NCBI RefSeq assembly: GCF_009684755.1
Contig: NZ_BLBC01000005.1
Coordinates: 186,001-250,000 of the forward strand
Direction of reading: 5' to 3'
Origin: Capnocytophaga felis
GTDB taxonomy: Bacteria; Bacteroidota; Bacteroidia; Flavobacteriales; Flavobacteriaceae
Length of the DNA stretch: 64,000 bases
The notes under the pieces: generated by a model
Told to the model about the DNA's origin: nothing
What the model saw: only the letters and a program-made list of their open reading frames with translations
The model's database searches: none
In this document: piece after piece, positions 26,099 to 34,869 of the stretch
How the letters are laid out: every line of letters begins with the position of its first letter
How positions within the stretch are numbered: position 1 is the first letter of the stretch
Position numbers and translations under genes: made by a program

Positions 26099-26944
26099 TT
26101 AAAAGATTAGGATTTCTTTTATTTTTTCCCGATTTCCATTGTATATATTTAAGTCTATCTTTACTTTCGAACCTGGAGTAATTCCATTCTCAGTAAATTG
26201 CCAGATTTTCCAAGAATAAAGAGATGTTGGAACAGGAACATTATTATAATTTGCTATCCAAAGAGGGTATTTTTTAAATTTTCCGTATAAATAATCCTCA
26301 TAAAAGCTGATATACGTGTATATAATTGGTTTTACTCCGTATTTTTTTTCAACAATATCCAACCATATTTGAATATCCTCTAAATATTGCTGCTTTGTTT
26401 TATGCTTTGGAAGTTTTTCCACATCCAAAATCGGAAGAAAATCCCCCTTTTCAAGATTTACAACCTTAATGTAAGAATTTGCTTGCAGAATAGGGTCTTC
26501 ATCGGGACGATAATAATGATAAGCACCACGTATCAATTTGTACTTTTTTGCTTTTTTCCAAAAATAAGGAAAATTTTTATCAGCTGTATTGTTGCCCATT
26601 GTGGCTCGAAATATCGCAAACTCCAACTGAATTGCTCCTTTATTCAAATGAAGACTATCCCAAACTATATCCTCTTTCTCCTGATAGTGAGACAAGTCAA
26701 TGCCAAAAATTTTATCCTTATGCCTATTTATTATTTGTTCAATTCGTTGCTTTTCGTATATTGTATTTTTCTTTTTTGAAGATATCTTATTTATAATTTT
26801 CTGATAATGTGCAGGATAATGATGCCTAACATAAAAAACTCCTCCTACCGATGCTCCAAGTAATAACAAAAAAAACAGTAGAAAAACATTCCTCAAGGAA
26901 CTTTTCTTTTTCCGTTGGGCAGACATTTTTCTTCTCTTTTTCAT
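26099..26944 (-). CDS. GH25 family lysozyme, membrane-anchored
   Basis: Muramidase-type glycoside hydrolase of 281 residues. A Lys/Arg-rich N-terminus precedes one membrane segment at about 20-38, so the catalytic domain faces the periplasm. GH25 landmarks are FGIDLSHYQ (Asp83), AIFRATMG, GAYHYYRP and FLPILDVEK (Asp174, Glu176), the last being the catalytic DxE. It would cut peptidoglycan between MurNAc and GlcNAc, as a remodelling enzyme. Confidence 0.93.
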   Translation of the reverse strand: MKKRRKMSAQRKKKSSLRNVFLLFFLLLLGASVGGVFYVRHHYPAHYQKIINKISSKKKNTIYEKQRIEQIINRHKDKIFGIDLSHYQEKEDIVWDSLHLNKGAIQLEFAIFRATMGNNTADKNFPYFWKKAKKYKLIRGAYHYYRPDEDPILQANSYIKVVNLEKGDFLPILDVEKLPKHKTKQQYLEDIQIWLDIVEKKYGVKPIIYTYISFYEDYLYGKFKKYPLWIANYNNVPVPTSLYSWKIWQFTENGITPGSKVKIDLNIYNGNREKIKEILIF

Positions 26945-27003
26945 TGAGTTTATATTAAAATTTTATTAAGTAAACCTTGCAAATATATAAATAAAAACAA
27001 AAA

Positions 27004-27039
27004 AAAGAAAAGAGGTTAATTATTTAACCTCTTTTCTTT
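27004..27039. terminator. Terminator between tRNA-Met and the GH25 gene
   Basis: A 16-bp perfect stem (arms 27004-27019 and 27024-27039, core AGAGGTTAA/TTAACCTCT) lies just downstream of the leftward tRNA. Confidence 0.75.
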
Positions 27040-27054
27040 CAATTTTACTTTTCG

Positions 27055-27128
27055 TAGCGAAGACGGGATTTGAACCCGTGACCTTTGGGTTATGAATCCA
27101 ACGCTCTAACCACCTGAGCTACCTCGCC
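27055..27128 (-). tRNA. tRNA-Met (CAT anticodon)
   Basis: The minus strand gives acceptor GGCGAGG, D-arm GCTCAGGTGGTTAGAGC, anticodon loop TTCATAA and T-arm ACGGGTTCAAATCCCGT. The anticodon is CAT. The G1-U72 pairing fits elongator Met rather than initiator; a lysidine-modified tRNA-Ile cannot be excluded by sequence alone. CCA is not encoded. Confidence 0.9.
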
Positions 27129-27241
27129 ATAACTTACCCTTAAAGGTTTGCGGGTGCAAAGGTAATATTTTTTTTTGTTCTACCAAATTTTCAGGATACT
27201 TTTATTGTTTTCTTGCACATAAAAATTCAGAAAGAATTATG

Positions 27242-27886
27242 TTAAGGAGCCAAACGTTCTAACTTCCAATCGTAATCTTTTGTGAGGGTATAACGAAGTC
27301 GGTCGTGTAGGCGATTAGGACGTCCTTGCCAAAATTCAATAGATTGTGGGCACACCAAAAATCCGCCCCAGTGTTCCGGTCGAGGCACTTCATCTGTGTA
27401 TATTCCCTCTAATTTTTGTAATTCATTTTCTAAAAATTCCCTCGACTCAATTACCTCACTTTGCGGAGAGACCAACGCCCCGAGCTTGCTTCCCAACGGG
27501 CGAGACTCAAAATAGCCGTCCGAAAGATTTTCTGCCAATTTCTCTGCTACTCCTTTGATAATCACTTGTCGTTCCATACTTGCCCAAAAAAATGACAGAC
27601 AAACATTCGGGTTCTGAGCAATTGCTCTGCCTTTCTCACTCAAATAATTTGTATAGAAAATAAATCCTTCGTAAGTATATTTTTTTAAGAGAACAACTCT
27701 GGTTTTTGGAAAGCCGTCCAACCCAATGGTAGAAACAGACATTGCGTTAGTTTCCTCAACTCCGCCGTTTTCCTCCACTTCATAAAACCAAGTCTGAAAT
27801 AATTGTATCGGATTATCAGGAACGTTTGCTTCCAATAATTCCTGTTTCTCGTAACTTTTTCGGTATTTGCTTAAATCTTCTTGCAT
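27242..27886 (-). CDS. pdxH: Pyridoxamine 5'-phosphate oxidase
   Basis: FMN enzyme of 214 residues that makes pyridoxal 5'-phosphate. Family segments: FQTWFYEVEENG, MSVSTIGLDGFPKTRVVLLK (FMN-binding), FFWASMERQVIIKGVAEKL, SRPLGSKLGALVSPQS and the C-terminal FWQGRPNRLHDRLRY with FMN and PLP contacts. It ends the pyrR-pyrB-STAS-rnz-pdxH series, 12 bp after rnz. Confidence 0.97.
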   Translation of the reverse strand: MQEDLSKYRKSYEKQELLEANVPDNPIQLFQTWFYEVEENGGVEETNAMSVSTIGLDGFPKTRVVLLKKYTYEGFIFYTNYLSEKGRAIAQNPNVCLSFFWASMERQVIIKGVAEKLAENLSDGYFESRPLGSKLGALVSPQSEVIESREFLENELQKLEGIYTDEVPRPEHWGGFLVCPQSIEFWQGRPNRLHDRLRYTLTKDYDWKLERLAP

Positions 27887-27898
27887 TGTTAGTATTCA

Positions 27899-28810
27899 TT
27901 AATTATGAAAAACAAATTTCTTTCCGTCTTCGCTCAAAAATGTATTTGGGAAAACTTCTTGTGCTTCATTTAAAAATAATTTTTTATCGGAATATCTTGA
28001 CGAATAATGCCCCAAAATAAGCGTTTCCGCATCGGCATTTTTGGCGGTTAATCCCGCTTGAAAAGCTGTAGAATGCATCGTTTTGACTGCCAAATCATTA
28101 TGTTGCTTTAAAAATGTAGATTCGTGATAAACCACTCTTGTACCTTGAATTTCCTTAGCAAGCGACTCAAAATACAGCGTATCACTGCAATAGGCATAAC
28201 TTTGCGGACGAATCGGGTCGAAACTCAAAATTTCATTCGGGATAATTTCGCCATTTTCCAATTCAATATCTTTTCCGTTTTTTATATTTTGATAATCACA
28301 GATTTGTACTCCATAATTTTGAATAGCATCTACATTCAAACGGCGTTCGATTTGTTTTTCTTGAAATAAAAATCCGTTCGTGTAAACACGATGTTTCAAA
28401 GGAATGGTTCGTACTTGCACCTTTTCATCGTCCAATAATATTTGCGAAACACCCGACTCTAATTCGTGAAAATGTATGTAAAAAGACGACCACGCCCCGC
28501 CCAATTTCAGCAATAGCAAAATAGCTTCTTTGGTTCCTTTGGGTGCGTAAATATGCAAATCGGTTTCTCTGCCCAAAAGCTGAAAAGTAGAAATCAGCCC
28601 CGGAAGACCGAAAAAATGGTCGCCGTGCAGATGTGATATAAAAATGTGTTTGATACGTGAAAATTTAACGTTGGCGTTACGCAAAGCCATCTGTGAACCT
28701 TCCCCACAATCAATCAAAAACAGATGCCCTCGCATTTCCAAAACTTGCGAAGACGGACGAGCATTTGCCCGAGGCGTGGCACTATGACAACCTAAGATAG
28801 TCAGTTCCAT
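27899..28810 (-). CDS. rnz: Ribonuclease Z
   Basis: Metallo-beta-lactamase-fold nuclease of 303 residues that trims tRNA 3' ends. The zinc motif HLHGDH has His60, His62, Asp64 and His65; LIDCGEGSQMALR precedes it; HSTAFQAG and LILGHYSSRY supply the distal ligands. The start is ATG 28810, sharing its A with the upstream TGA stop, so translation is probably coupled to the 106-residue gene. Confidence 0.96.
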   Translation of the reverse strand: MELTILGCHSATPRANARPSSQVLEMRGHLFLIDCGEGSQMALRNANVKFSRIKHIFISHLHGDHFFGLPGLISTFQLLGRETDLHIYAPKGTKEAILLLLKLGGAWSSFYIHFHELESGVSQILLDDEKVQVRTIPLKHRVYTNGFLFQEKQIERRLNVDAIQNYGVQICDYQNIKNGKDIELENGEIIPNEILSFDPIRPQSYAYCSDTLYFESLAKEIQGTRVVYHESTFLKQHNDLAVKTMHSTAFQAGLTAKNADAETLILGHYSSRYSDKKLFLNEAQEVFPNTFLSEDGKKFVFHN

Positions 28811-29130
28811 CACACCCCCAAATCTCGTTGAATTTCTTCCATTTCAATAATATCGTAAGCTTCTTGTAATGTAGGGGTTACGTTTACTTCATTGGGAATA
28901 TCTCCGTACGTAATTTCATCATTTACAATAACAATCGACTTTTTATTCGTTTTATTATGAAACTTTGAAATCTCAACAAAAGGTTTTAAATCTTTGTTTT
29001 CCAAATCTTTAATCGATAATAAATCCAATATCAAATGAAACGATTTTAAATTTTCATCGTTTTTGAAATTGGCAACAAATTCCAGAATTTCTGATTTTGA
29101 TATTTTTAAAATTTTTATGTCTTTACTCAT
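28810..29130 (-). CDS. STAS-like small protein coupled to rnz
   Basis: A soluble 106-residue protein with no signal. It has an alternating alpha/beta pattern (FHLILDLLSIKDLENKDL, SIVIVNDEITYGDIPNEV) ending in PTLQEAYDIIEMEEIQRDL, which resembles STAS/anti-sigma antagonist folds. Some such ORFs beside rnz are annotated as ribonuclease Z only by position. It overlaps rnz by one base and lies 15 bp after pyrB. The fold call is moderate; the function is unknown. Confidence 0.85.
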   Translation of the reverse strand: MSKDIKILKISKSEILEFVANFKNDENLKSFHLILDLLSIKDLENKDLKPFVEISKFHNKTNKKSIVIVNDEITYGDIPNEVNVTPTLQEAYDIIEMEEIQRDLGV

Positions 29131-29145
29131 AATTACATATCGTTA

Positions 29146-30075
29146 TTACTGGTTTATTTTTGAAGCGAGCAAATAAATTACTGCCATTCGGATTGCTACA
29201 CCATTTTCTACCTGTTGAAGAATTACCGATTGCTCACAATCAGCCACTTCGCTGGTAATTTCAACACCTCGATTTATGGGACCGGGGTGCATTACAACAA
29301 TTTCTTTTGGTAATGAGTTTAGAATTTCTTTGGTCAGCCCGTACTGTTGAACATACTCACGTGTGGAAGGGAAATAGCTGATATCCAAGCGTTCGTTTTG
29401 TATCCGAAGCATATTGGCTACATCACACCATTCCAAGGCTTTACGCAAATCGGTTTCTACGCCAACTCCTAATTCGTGTATGTATTTGGGAATAAGAGTT
29501 TTTGGCCCGCAAACCTTTACTTGTGCACCCTGCAATTGCAAAGCAAAAATATTGGATAAAGCCACTCGCGAATGCAATATATCACCCACAATCACCACTT
29601 TTTTGCCTGCCACATCGCCCAATTTTTCCCGAATGGAATACGAATCCAACAAGGCTTGTGTGGGATGCTCGTGAGCTCCGTCGCCCGCATTTATGATAGA
29701 AGCCTTTACGTGTTTGGACAAAAACACTCCTGCCCCCGGATTGGGGTGCCGCATTACCACCATATCCACTTTCATAGCCAAAATATTATTCACCGTATCG
29801 ATAAGGGTTTCGCCCTTAGCCACAGACGATTGCGATGCCGAAAAATTTATAATATCCGCAGAAAGCCGTTTTTCAGCCAGTTCAAAGGATAATTTGGTTC
29901 GGGTACTGTTCTCAAAGAACAGATTGGCGATGGTAATATCACGCAACGAAGGCACTTTTTTTATCGGGCGGTTGATGACTTCTTTGAAGTGGTCGGCGGT
30001 TTCAAAGATGAGTTGTATATCTTTTTCTGTCAGGTATTTAATTCCTAATAGGTGGTTTACACTAAGTTCGCTCAT
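29146..30075 (-). CDS. pyrB: Aspartate carbamoyltransferase, catalytic chain
   Basis: Second step of UMP synthesis. The 309-residue protein has the carbamoyl-phosphate motif STRT (57-60), the swapped-loop region ASQSSVAKGETLIDT and HPTQALLD, and HPGPINRGVEI near the C-terminus. No pyrI regulatory gene is adjacent. It is 26 bp after pyrR in a pyrimidine/tRNA-processing operon. Confidence 0.97.
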   Translation of the reverse strand: MSELSVNHLLGIKYLTEKDIQLIFETADHFKEVINRPIKKVPSLRDITIANLFFENSTRTKLSFELAEKRLSADIINFSASQSSVAKGETLIDTVNNILAMKVDMVVMRHPNPGAGVFLSKHVKASIINAGDGAHEHPTQALLDSYSIREKLGDVAGKKVVIVGDILHSRVALSNIFALQLQGAQVKVCGPKTLIPKYIHELGVGVETDLRKALEWCDVANMLRIQNERLDISYFPSTREYVQQYGLTKEILNSLPKEIVVMHPGPINRGVEITSEVADCEQSVILQQVENGVAIRMAVIYLLASKINQ

Positions 30076-30101
30076 TATTATATTGCTTTAATGCGGTTAT
30101 T

Positions 30102-30662
30102 TTACAATTTATGTTCTCGGATATATACGGCGTCTTCTCCGTCCTTTTCTTTCCAATGTACGATTACTTTTTCTTGATTAAAGGCATCTACCTGTTGTCC
30201 TTTATAATCGGGTTGAATGGGTAAGTGCCTGCTAAAACGCCTATCGATAAGCACCAGAAGTTCTATCTCGGCAGGACGCCCAAATGACTGTATTGCAGTG
30301 AGTGCCGCACGAATACTTCTTCCGGTGTGGAGCACATCATCAATAAAAACCACCCGTTTGTTTTCAACAATGAAATCAATTTTGGTAGTATTGGCTTCCA
30401 ACGGTTTACTTCCCCTTCGGAAATCATCACGGAAGAAAGTAATATCCAACAATCCGAGCGAAATATTCGCAATACGGTACTTATCTTGAAGTAAAGCCAC
30501 CAAACGCTGAGCTAAAAACGTTCCGCGAGGCTGAATACCGATGATAACCGTTTCAGTGAAATCTTTATGGTTTTCAATCAGTTGGCAAGCCAAACGATTC
30601 AGAGTAATGTTCATCTCCTTCTCGGAAAGTAGCTGCTTCTTATATATAAATTCTGTATTCAT
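30102..30662 (-). CDS. pyrR: PyrR, pyrimidine regulator and uracil phosphoribosyltransferase
   Basis: A 186-residue type I phosphoribosyltransferase-fold protein. It has the PRPP loop VVFIDDVLHTGRSIRAAL, the PyrR-specific IGIQPRGTFLA and FFRDDFRRG, and the C-terminal VDAFNQEKVIVHW. In Firmicutes it binds leader RNA; in Bacteroidota an RNA target is less clear and I see no attenuator in the 57-bp leader. It heads the pyr operon. Confidence 0.94.
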   Translation of the reverse strand: MNTEFIYKKQLLSEKEMNITLNRLACQLIENHKDFTETVIIGIQPRGTFLAQRLVALLQDKYRIANISLGLLDITFFRDDFRRGSKPLEANTTKIDFIVENKRVVFIDDVLHTGRSIRAALTAIQSFGRPAEIELLVLIDRRFSRHLPIQPDYKGQQVDAFNQEKVIVHWKEKDGEDAVYIREHKL

Positions 30663-30686
30663 CGTTTTATGTTATAAATGAAAAGG

Positions 30687-30694
30687 CAAAAATA
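30687..30694 (-). promoter_or_regulatory. -7 element upstream of pyrR
   Basis: TATTTTTG on the minus strand fits TAnnTTTG and lies 24 bp before the pyrR ATG. No clear -33 partner. Confidence 0.35.
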
Positions 30695-30719
30695 ATGAAT
30701 TATTTCGGGTGATTTTTCA

Positions 30720-33326
30720 TCAGAAAGTCAAATTTTGTAAATTACGCTGAGCATCGACGTTGCCCTGCCCAGCCGATTTCTCGAAGTACTGCTTTGCAAC
30801 AGCTTTCTCTCCCAACATATAATGGCACGAGGCTCTGAAATTGAGCATTACTGCATCGGGTTGGAAGCCTAACGATTCCATACGAGCAAAATCGGCAATA
30901 GCTTTTTGATGTTCCTGCGTGTAATAGTACGAAATTCCTCTCAGACGAAGAGCTTCGATATGTGCAGGGACATTGTTCAGGAATTGTGTAAAATACTCCG
31001 CTGCTTTTTTATAATTCTTCTGTTGATAGTATTGAGCTCCCTCATTAAATACAGAGCCATACTTCTCTACATTGATGCGAGATGTTATTTTCATTCTGTT
31101 ATCCGCAATGGTTTTATCATTAGGCAGATACACAAAGGCGGTGTCCAGCGTTATTTTAGCATCGTTTATAAGTCCGTTTTTCTCCTGCAGATACGCTAAA
31201 GCATTCCACGCTTGTGGTTCATTGCGGTTTGCTCTTTTTCCGTCCCTGTCCACATCTACGTGGAAGGAGTTCTTTAAAATTTGTTTCCACTTTTTAGGTT
31301 GTACTTCGTTGATAGTATCTTTATTCAAGTTTAAGAAAGTTTTCCAAAGTGCTATGGATTCTTTTTCTCTTCCCATATTATTTAGAGAAAACGTTTCCAG
31401 ATTTATATTTCCGAAAAAGTTAGGCTTAATTGCTCGTGCCTTATTTGCATACTTATAAATACTATCATAATTTTTATTTTCTTCCATAAAATAGGACACT
31501 GCCATAAAATATTCAGGACGTCCGTCCCAAGGATGGTATGTTATAGATGACAAAATAGCTCGTGCCTCTTTGAATTTCTTTTCATCGATTAAGTAACGGG
31601 CTTTTTCTACATCTACAGGCTCTGCTACGGCTGTTAAATTGGGAACTTTGGGATAATTTTCAATTAAAAATGCTGATGTAGATTTTGTTTTGCGAATGTT
31701 TTGCTGTTCTTCCTTTACCATACGCTGTATTTTTGACGATTCAAAGTACATTTTCTGTATTATAACATTCATTCCGCATATTATAATAACAATTATGCCT
31801 ACTATTCCGGATATTACTAATCCTTTTTTATGTAGTTCGGTATTTATTTTTCGTACTTCGGATATTTTTTTATCTTTTTTACTACTTATTTTTTGCACTT
31901 CAGATACTTTTTCATCTGTTTCGCTACTTATTTTTTGTAGTTCAGATATTTTTTTCTCTTCTTTGAAGTACAAAACAGCCAATGCTACTCCTATTCCGAC
32001 GAATAACGCAAATAAAGACTGTATTTCGGGGCGGTCTTGCGGAAAATTGAAAAACGCATCGAACGAATAGGCAAATAAACCGAGTAGTGGCAATAATAAC
32101 CAAGCCTCTTCGTCTTTATTTTTACGTCGATAGGTCGATTTCCAGAAATAATATGCCATAAACAGAAAGATACTGATGAAAGCCAGTCCGGCTATGATAC
32201 CCGTTTCGGCAGTTATCTCCAAGAAATCGTTATGTGTTTTATACATATAGATATAATGCGGGCTATATGAGTTTTCGTGTTCCAAATATCGGACTTTCCA
32301 GTTGCCAATCCCCACACCTAATAGCGGGTCATTAGGAATCATCTCAAAAAATGTAGTAGTCCAAGCCGTTTTTCGGAGGTTATTGCTAATATTTTCCGTA
32401 TCACCAATGGTAGAGAGACGAGCTGTGAAACTTGTACTTTCTCTCAGGTGCTTAGGATACATATTCCCTTGCACAAATGAGAAAATACCGAAAGTAATTG
32501 CGACAAAAAGCACGTGTAATCCCACATTTGGTAATACTTTTTTTCTTTTTAGGAAGAAATAATCCACAATTCCGTAGATAATCAATGCAAAAAGCATCAC
32601 AAACGTAGCAATATAGAAGGCACGCGTACTCATAAAGAAGATAGAAAGCGTACCCAGCAAAATACCCGCCGCACCTACGTACTTTAACGCTCCTTTTCTG
32701 ATATAAAATAGCCAGATAGCGAACGGAATTTTAATAAACATTGCCGATGAAAGAATGTTTTTGTTGGAATATGACGATTTAATATCTCCATCTGTTCCAA
32801 TTCCTTTGATGATTTTTCCAATTCCTTCAAAAGTTTTCAAAGCATCATAGAATAATAGCAAAGTCATTGCCACAGCAAGCGAAGTTACCGCCTTAGGATT
32901 GTAAATCACCAAAGCAGATACCATCCACGCAGCCGAAAATGCCGTAAACACCTTAAAGAAATGCAGAATACCTTCCTCTACATTGATGACTTTCACAAAA
33001 GAAAGCAAAGCACAGATAAGCATTACGCTATATGCAATACCGATTTTGTTGGTAAAGAACCCAAACAGAGCATTCTGTTTCTTACGAAAGTCTTTTACGA
33101 AGAATAATAAACCGGTTACGACCAAATTCAGTATGGCAAACATATAAAATTTCGGAGCATTCGAGTCAAATGCCATCCAATTGGGCGTAAGTACCGTAAT
33201 ATATCCGTAAGCAATGAGTAAAACGTTCACTAATAAGTTAGTCGTTGTATTTTCATTAGTGGTTGCCATTGCAGATGTTACAGTTGGATTCTTTTTTGCT
33301 GTACTATTTTTATTTTTTGACTTCAT
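30720..33326 (-). CDS. O-antigen-ligase/polymerase-like membrane protein with TPR tail
   Basis: Protein of 868 residues; ATG 33326 is preferred to an upstream TTG. About twelve membrane helices occupy residues 35-460. The large periplasmic loop with PLLGVGIGNWKVRYLEHE and YMYKTHNDFLEITAETGIIAG is the Wzy_C/WaaL signature. A coiled-coil linker then has three 14-residue repeats (ISELQKISSETDEK and variants), a further helix (VIVIIICGMNVII) and a C-terminal TPR region (AQYYQQKNYKKAAEYFTQFL). It may ligate or polymerise surface glycans, or glycosylate proteins; no glycan genes are adjacent, so the substrate is open. Confidence 0.88.
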   Translation of the reverse strand: MKSKNKNSTAKKNPTVTSAMATTNENTTTNLLVNVLLIAYGYITVLTPNWMAFDSNAPKFYMFAILNLVVTGLLFFVKDFRKKQNALFGFFTNKIGIAYSVMLICALLSFVKVINVEEGILHFFKVFTAFSAAWMVSALVIYNPKAVTSLAVAMTLLLFYDALKTFEGIGKIIKGIGTDGDIKSSYSNKNILSSAMFIKIPFAIWLFYIRKGALKYVGAAGILLGTLSIFFMSTRAFYIATFVMLFALIIYGIVDYFFLKRKKVLPNVGLHVLFVAITFGIFSFVQGNMYPKHLRESTSFTARLSTIGDTENISNNLRKTAWTTTFFEMIPNDPLLGVGIGNWKVRYLEHENSYSPHYIYMYKTHNDFLEITAETGIIAGLAFISIFLFMAYYFWKSTYRRKNKDEEAWLLLPLLGLFAYSFDAFFNFPQDRPEIQSLFALFVGIGVALAVLYFKEEKKISELQKISSETDEKVSEVQKISSKKDKKISEVRKINTELHKKGLVISGIVGIIVIIICGMNVIIQKMYFESSKIQRMVKEEQQNIRKTKSTSAFLIENYPKVPNLTAVAEPVDVEKARYLIDEKKFKEARAILSSITYHPWDGRPEYFMAVSYFMEENKNYDSIYKYANKARAIKPNFFGNINLETFSLNNMGREKESIALWKTFLNLNKDTINEVQPKKWKQILKNSFHVDVDRDGKRANRNEPQAWNALAYLQEKNGLINDAKITLDTAFVYLPNDKTIADNRMKITSRINVEKYGSVFNEGAQYYQQKNYKKAAEYFTQFLNNVPAHIEALRLRGISYYYTQEHQKAIADFARMESLGFQPDAVMLNFRASCHYMLGEKAVAKQYFEKSAGQGNVDAQRNLQNLTF
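31824..31949. repeat. 42-bp in-frame tandem repeat, three copies
   Basis: Units 31824-31865, 31866-31907 and 31908-31949 lie within the O-antigen-ligase-like gene. Each encodes 14 residues (two heptads) of a charged coiled-coil linker. The unit is twice 21 bp. Confidence 0.85.
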
Positions 33327-33390
33327 ACGTATTAATTTTTTTACTGTCAGCAATCAGTTTTTGGCAGTTGGCTATTTGTTTTTAGTGGTT

Positions 33391-34326
33391 TTATTCTTCT
33401 TTGGGCAAGAACACTTCTGCCATCATACAGCGGGCACTTCCTCCGCCGCACGTTTCGATAGTTTCTAAATCCGAATGTAATATTTTGCAATGCTTTTCTA
33501 TTTTTTTGATTTGCTCCGAAGTCAAACTGCGATACGCCGCACCGCTCATCACAAGATATGCTTCATCTTTGCCTTGTACTTGTAACATATTTCCTGCAAA
33601 CTGATGCATTTGTGCTTCACTAATAGTAATAATTTCCTTACCGTCTTCCTTTAAATGCGTGGTTACGTTCTTTTGTTCCTTTTTATCTTCAATAGTATCT
33701 AAACAAATGATGGCAAATGTTTCACCTACCGACATCATCACGTTGGTATGGTAAATGAGTTTCGAAGTGCCGTCCACTTTTTGATATGCTTTAAAAATTA
33801 CGGGCGTGTACTCAAAATCTTCACAAAACTCGATAAACAATTCTTCATCAGCACGAGGCGATAAAGCACAGTATGCCTTTCGGTTTACGCGGTCAAGAAT
33901 CATTGAGCCTGTTCCCTCTAAAAATACATCGTCATTCTCGGCTTCGGTGTAGTCGTACACATTTTCGATGACGTACCCTTTCTCTTCGAGCAAGTCCAAC
34001 ACGTCTTCTCTACGTTCCCTCCTACGATTTTCAGCGAACATCGGATATAAGGCTACGTTCCCCGTTTGATGGAAACTAATCCAATTGTTTGGAAATACGG
34101 AGTCGGGTGTATTTTGTTCGTACTTATCCTCAATTATGATGACATTCACACCTATGTTTTTCAACTTCTGTGCAAATTCATCAAACTCCTGTTGTGCTTT
34201 TTTATTGATTTCTTCATTTTTTAAGTCCAACTGCTCTTGAAAATAGTTGTTCACAGCAGTTTCTTCGTTCATACGAAACCTAACCGGACGAATCATTAGT
34301 ATGGAATCAGTTATCTGTCTTTTCAT
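33391..34326 (-). CDS. ctlX: Citrulline-utilisation hydrolase CtlX (amidinotransferase fold)
   Basis: Member of the guanidine-modifying superfamily, 311 residues. Landmarks match the CtlX branch: MIRPVRFRMNEET at the start, PNNWISFH at 79-86, VFLEGTGSMILDR with the acidic residue Glu137, the general base in YHTNVMM (His193) and the nucleophile in GGGSARCMMAE (Cys300). CtlX proteins cleave citrulline to ornithine, ammonia and CO2. The next gene upstream on this strand (35008-35922) is another member of the superfamily with an arginine-deiminase-like active site, so a two-step arginine route is plausible. Confidence 0.9.
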   Translation of the reverse strand: MKRQITDSILMIRPVRFRMNEETAVNNYFQEQLDLKNEEINKKAQQEFDEFAQKLKNIGVNVIIIEDKYEQNTPDSVFPNNWISFHQTGNVALYPMFAENRRRERREDVLDLLEEKGYVIENVYDYTEAENDDVFLEGTGSMILDRVNRKAYCALSPRADEELFIEFCEDFEYTPVIFKAYQKVDGTSKLIYHTNVMMSVGETFAIICLDTIEDKKEQKNVTTHLKEDGKEIITISEAQMHQFAGNMLQVQGKDEAYLVMSGAAYRSLTSEQIKKIEKHCKILHSDLETIETCGGGSARCMMAEVFLPKEE

Positions 34327-34408
34327 TTGATATTTCTTTTATTTTTTATGATAGATTTTTATTTTTTCTTTATGGTAATTAGTTTATTATTTTTAAAGAT
34401 GAATTTAG

Positions 34409-34499
34409 GGCTTCGACTTCGCTCAGCCTGACAAACACTTCTCTTAATTAGACAAGCATTTTGCTATATTTGATAAACACTTAGTTTAACTTAAAAGCT
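34409..34499. repeat. REP-like element with decaying 21-bp repeats
   Basis: GGCTTCG at 34409-34415 is followed by ACTTCGCTCAGCCTGACAAAC (34416-34436) and three progressively diverged 21-bp units (34437, 34458, 34479). The first 25 bases are identical to the copies at 19449, 34660 and 34870. Confidence 0.8.
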
Positions 34500-34507
34500 A
34501 ATTCTGA

Positions 34508-34606
34508 TTATTTAAGTAAGAAAATGAGCATTATTATGACTCCTGTGATTGTCCCTGCATATACTCCTTTCCAAAAATTGGATAGTTTTTGATTGTTTTT
34601 TGTCAT
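34508..34606 (-). CDS. Possible 32-residue membrane peptide
   Basis: A short frame encodes MTKNNQKLSNFWKG followed by a single hydrophobic segment (VYAGTITGVIIMLIFLLK). The composition, with a basic soluble start and one membrane span, looks real rather than random, but it has no ribosome-binding site, known family or partner. It lies between two REP-like copies in the 681-bp gap between ctlX and the amidinotransferase gene; the rest of the gap holds repeats only. Confidence 0.35.
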   Translation of the reverse strand: MTKNNQKLSNFWKGVYAGTITGVIIMLIFLLK

Positions 34607-34659
34607 TTCTTTTATTTTTTTATTACTATGATTTTTATTTTCTTCAAAAGGAAGATTAA

Positions 34660-34705
34660 GGCTTCGACTTCGCTCAGCCTGACAAGTACTTTGCTTAATT
34701 TAATA
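34660..34705. repeat. REP-like element with one degenerate 21-bp unit
   Basis: The 25-bp core is at 34660-34684; the 21-bp unit 34667-34687 is followed by ACTTTGCTTAATTTAATAAG, a diverged second unit. Confidence 0.75.
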
Positions 34706-34780
34706 AGAAATCCTATTCTGTTTTTATATTTTACTCTTAATAGAATATAGACAACTTATATTAAATTGTCGAGTTCTAAA

Positions 34781-34817
34781 ATCCTCCTTTGAAGGAGGTG
34801 TCCGAAGGACGGAGGAT
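34781..34817. repeat. Nested-hairpin dispersed repeat
   Basis: Outer arms ATCCTCC (34781-34787) and GGAGGAT (34811-34817) enclose or compete with CCTCCTT/AAGGAGG (34783-34789 and 34792-34798) and GTCC/GGAC (34800-34803 and 34807-34810). I recognise this CCTCCTTTGAAGGAGGTGTC type as a common dispersed element in Bacteroidota. Confidence 0.65.
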
Positions 34818-34869
34818 GTTATATCAAAAACCACATTCCCCTACCCCTTTTTGAAAGAGAGGAATTTAA

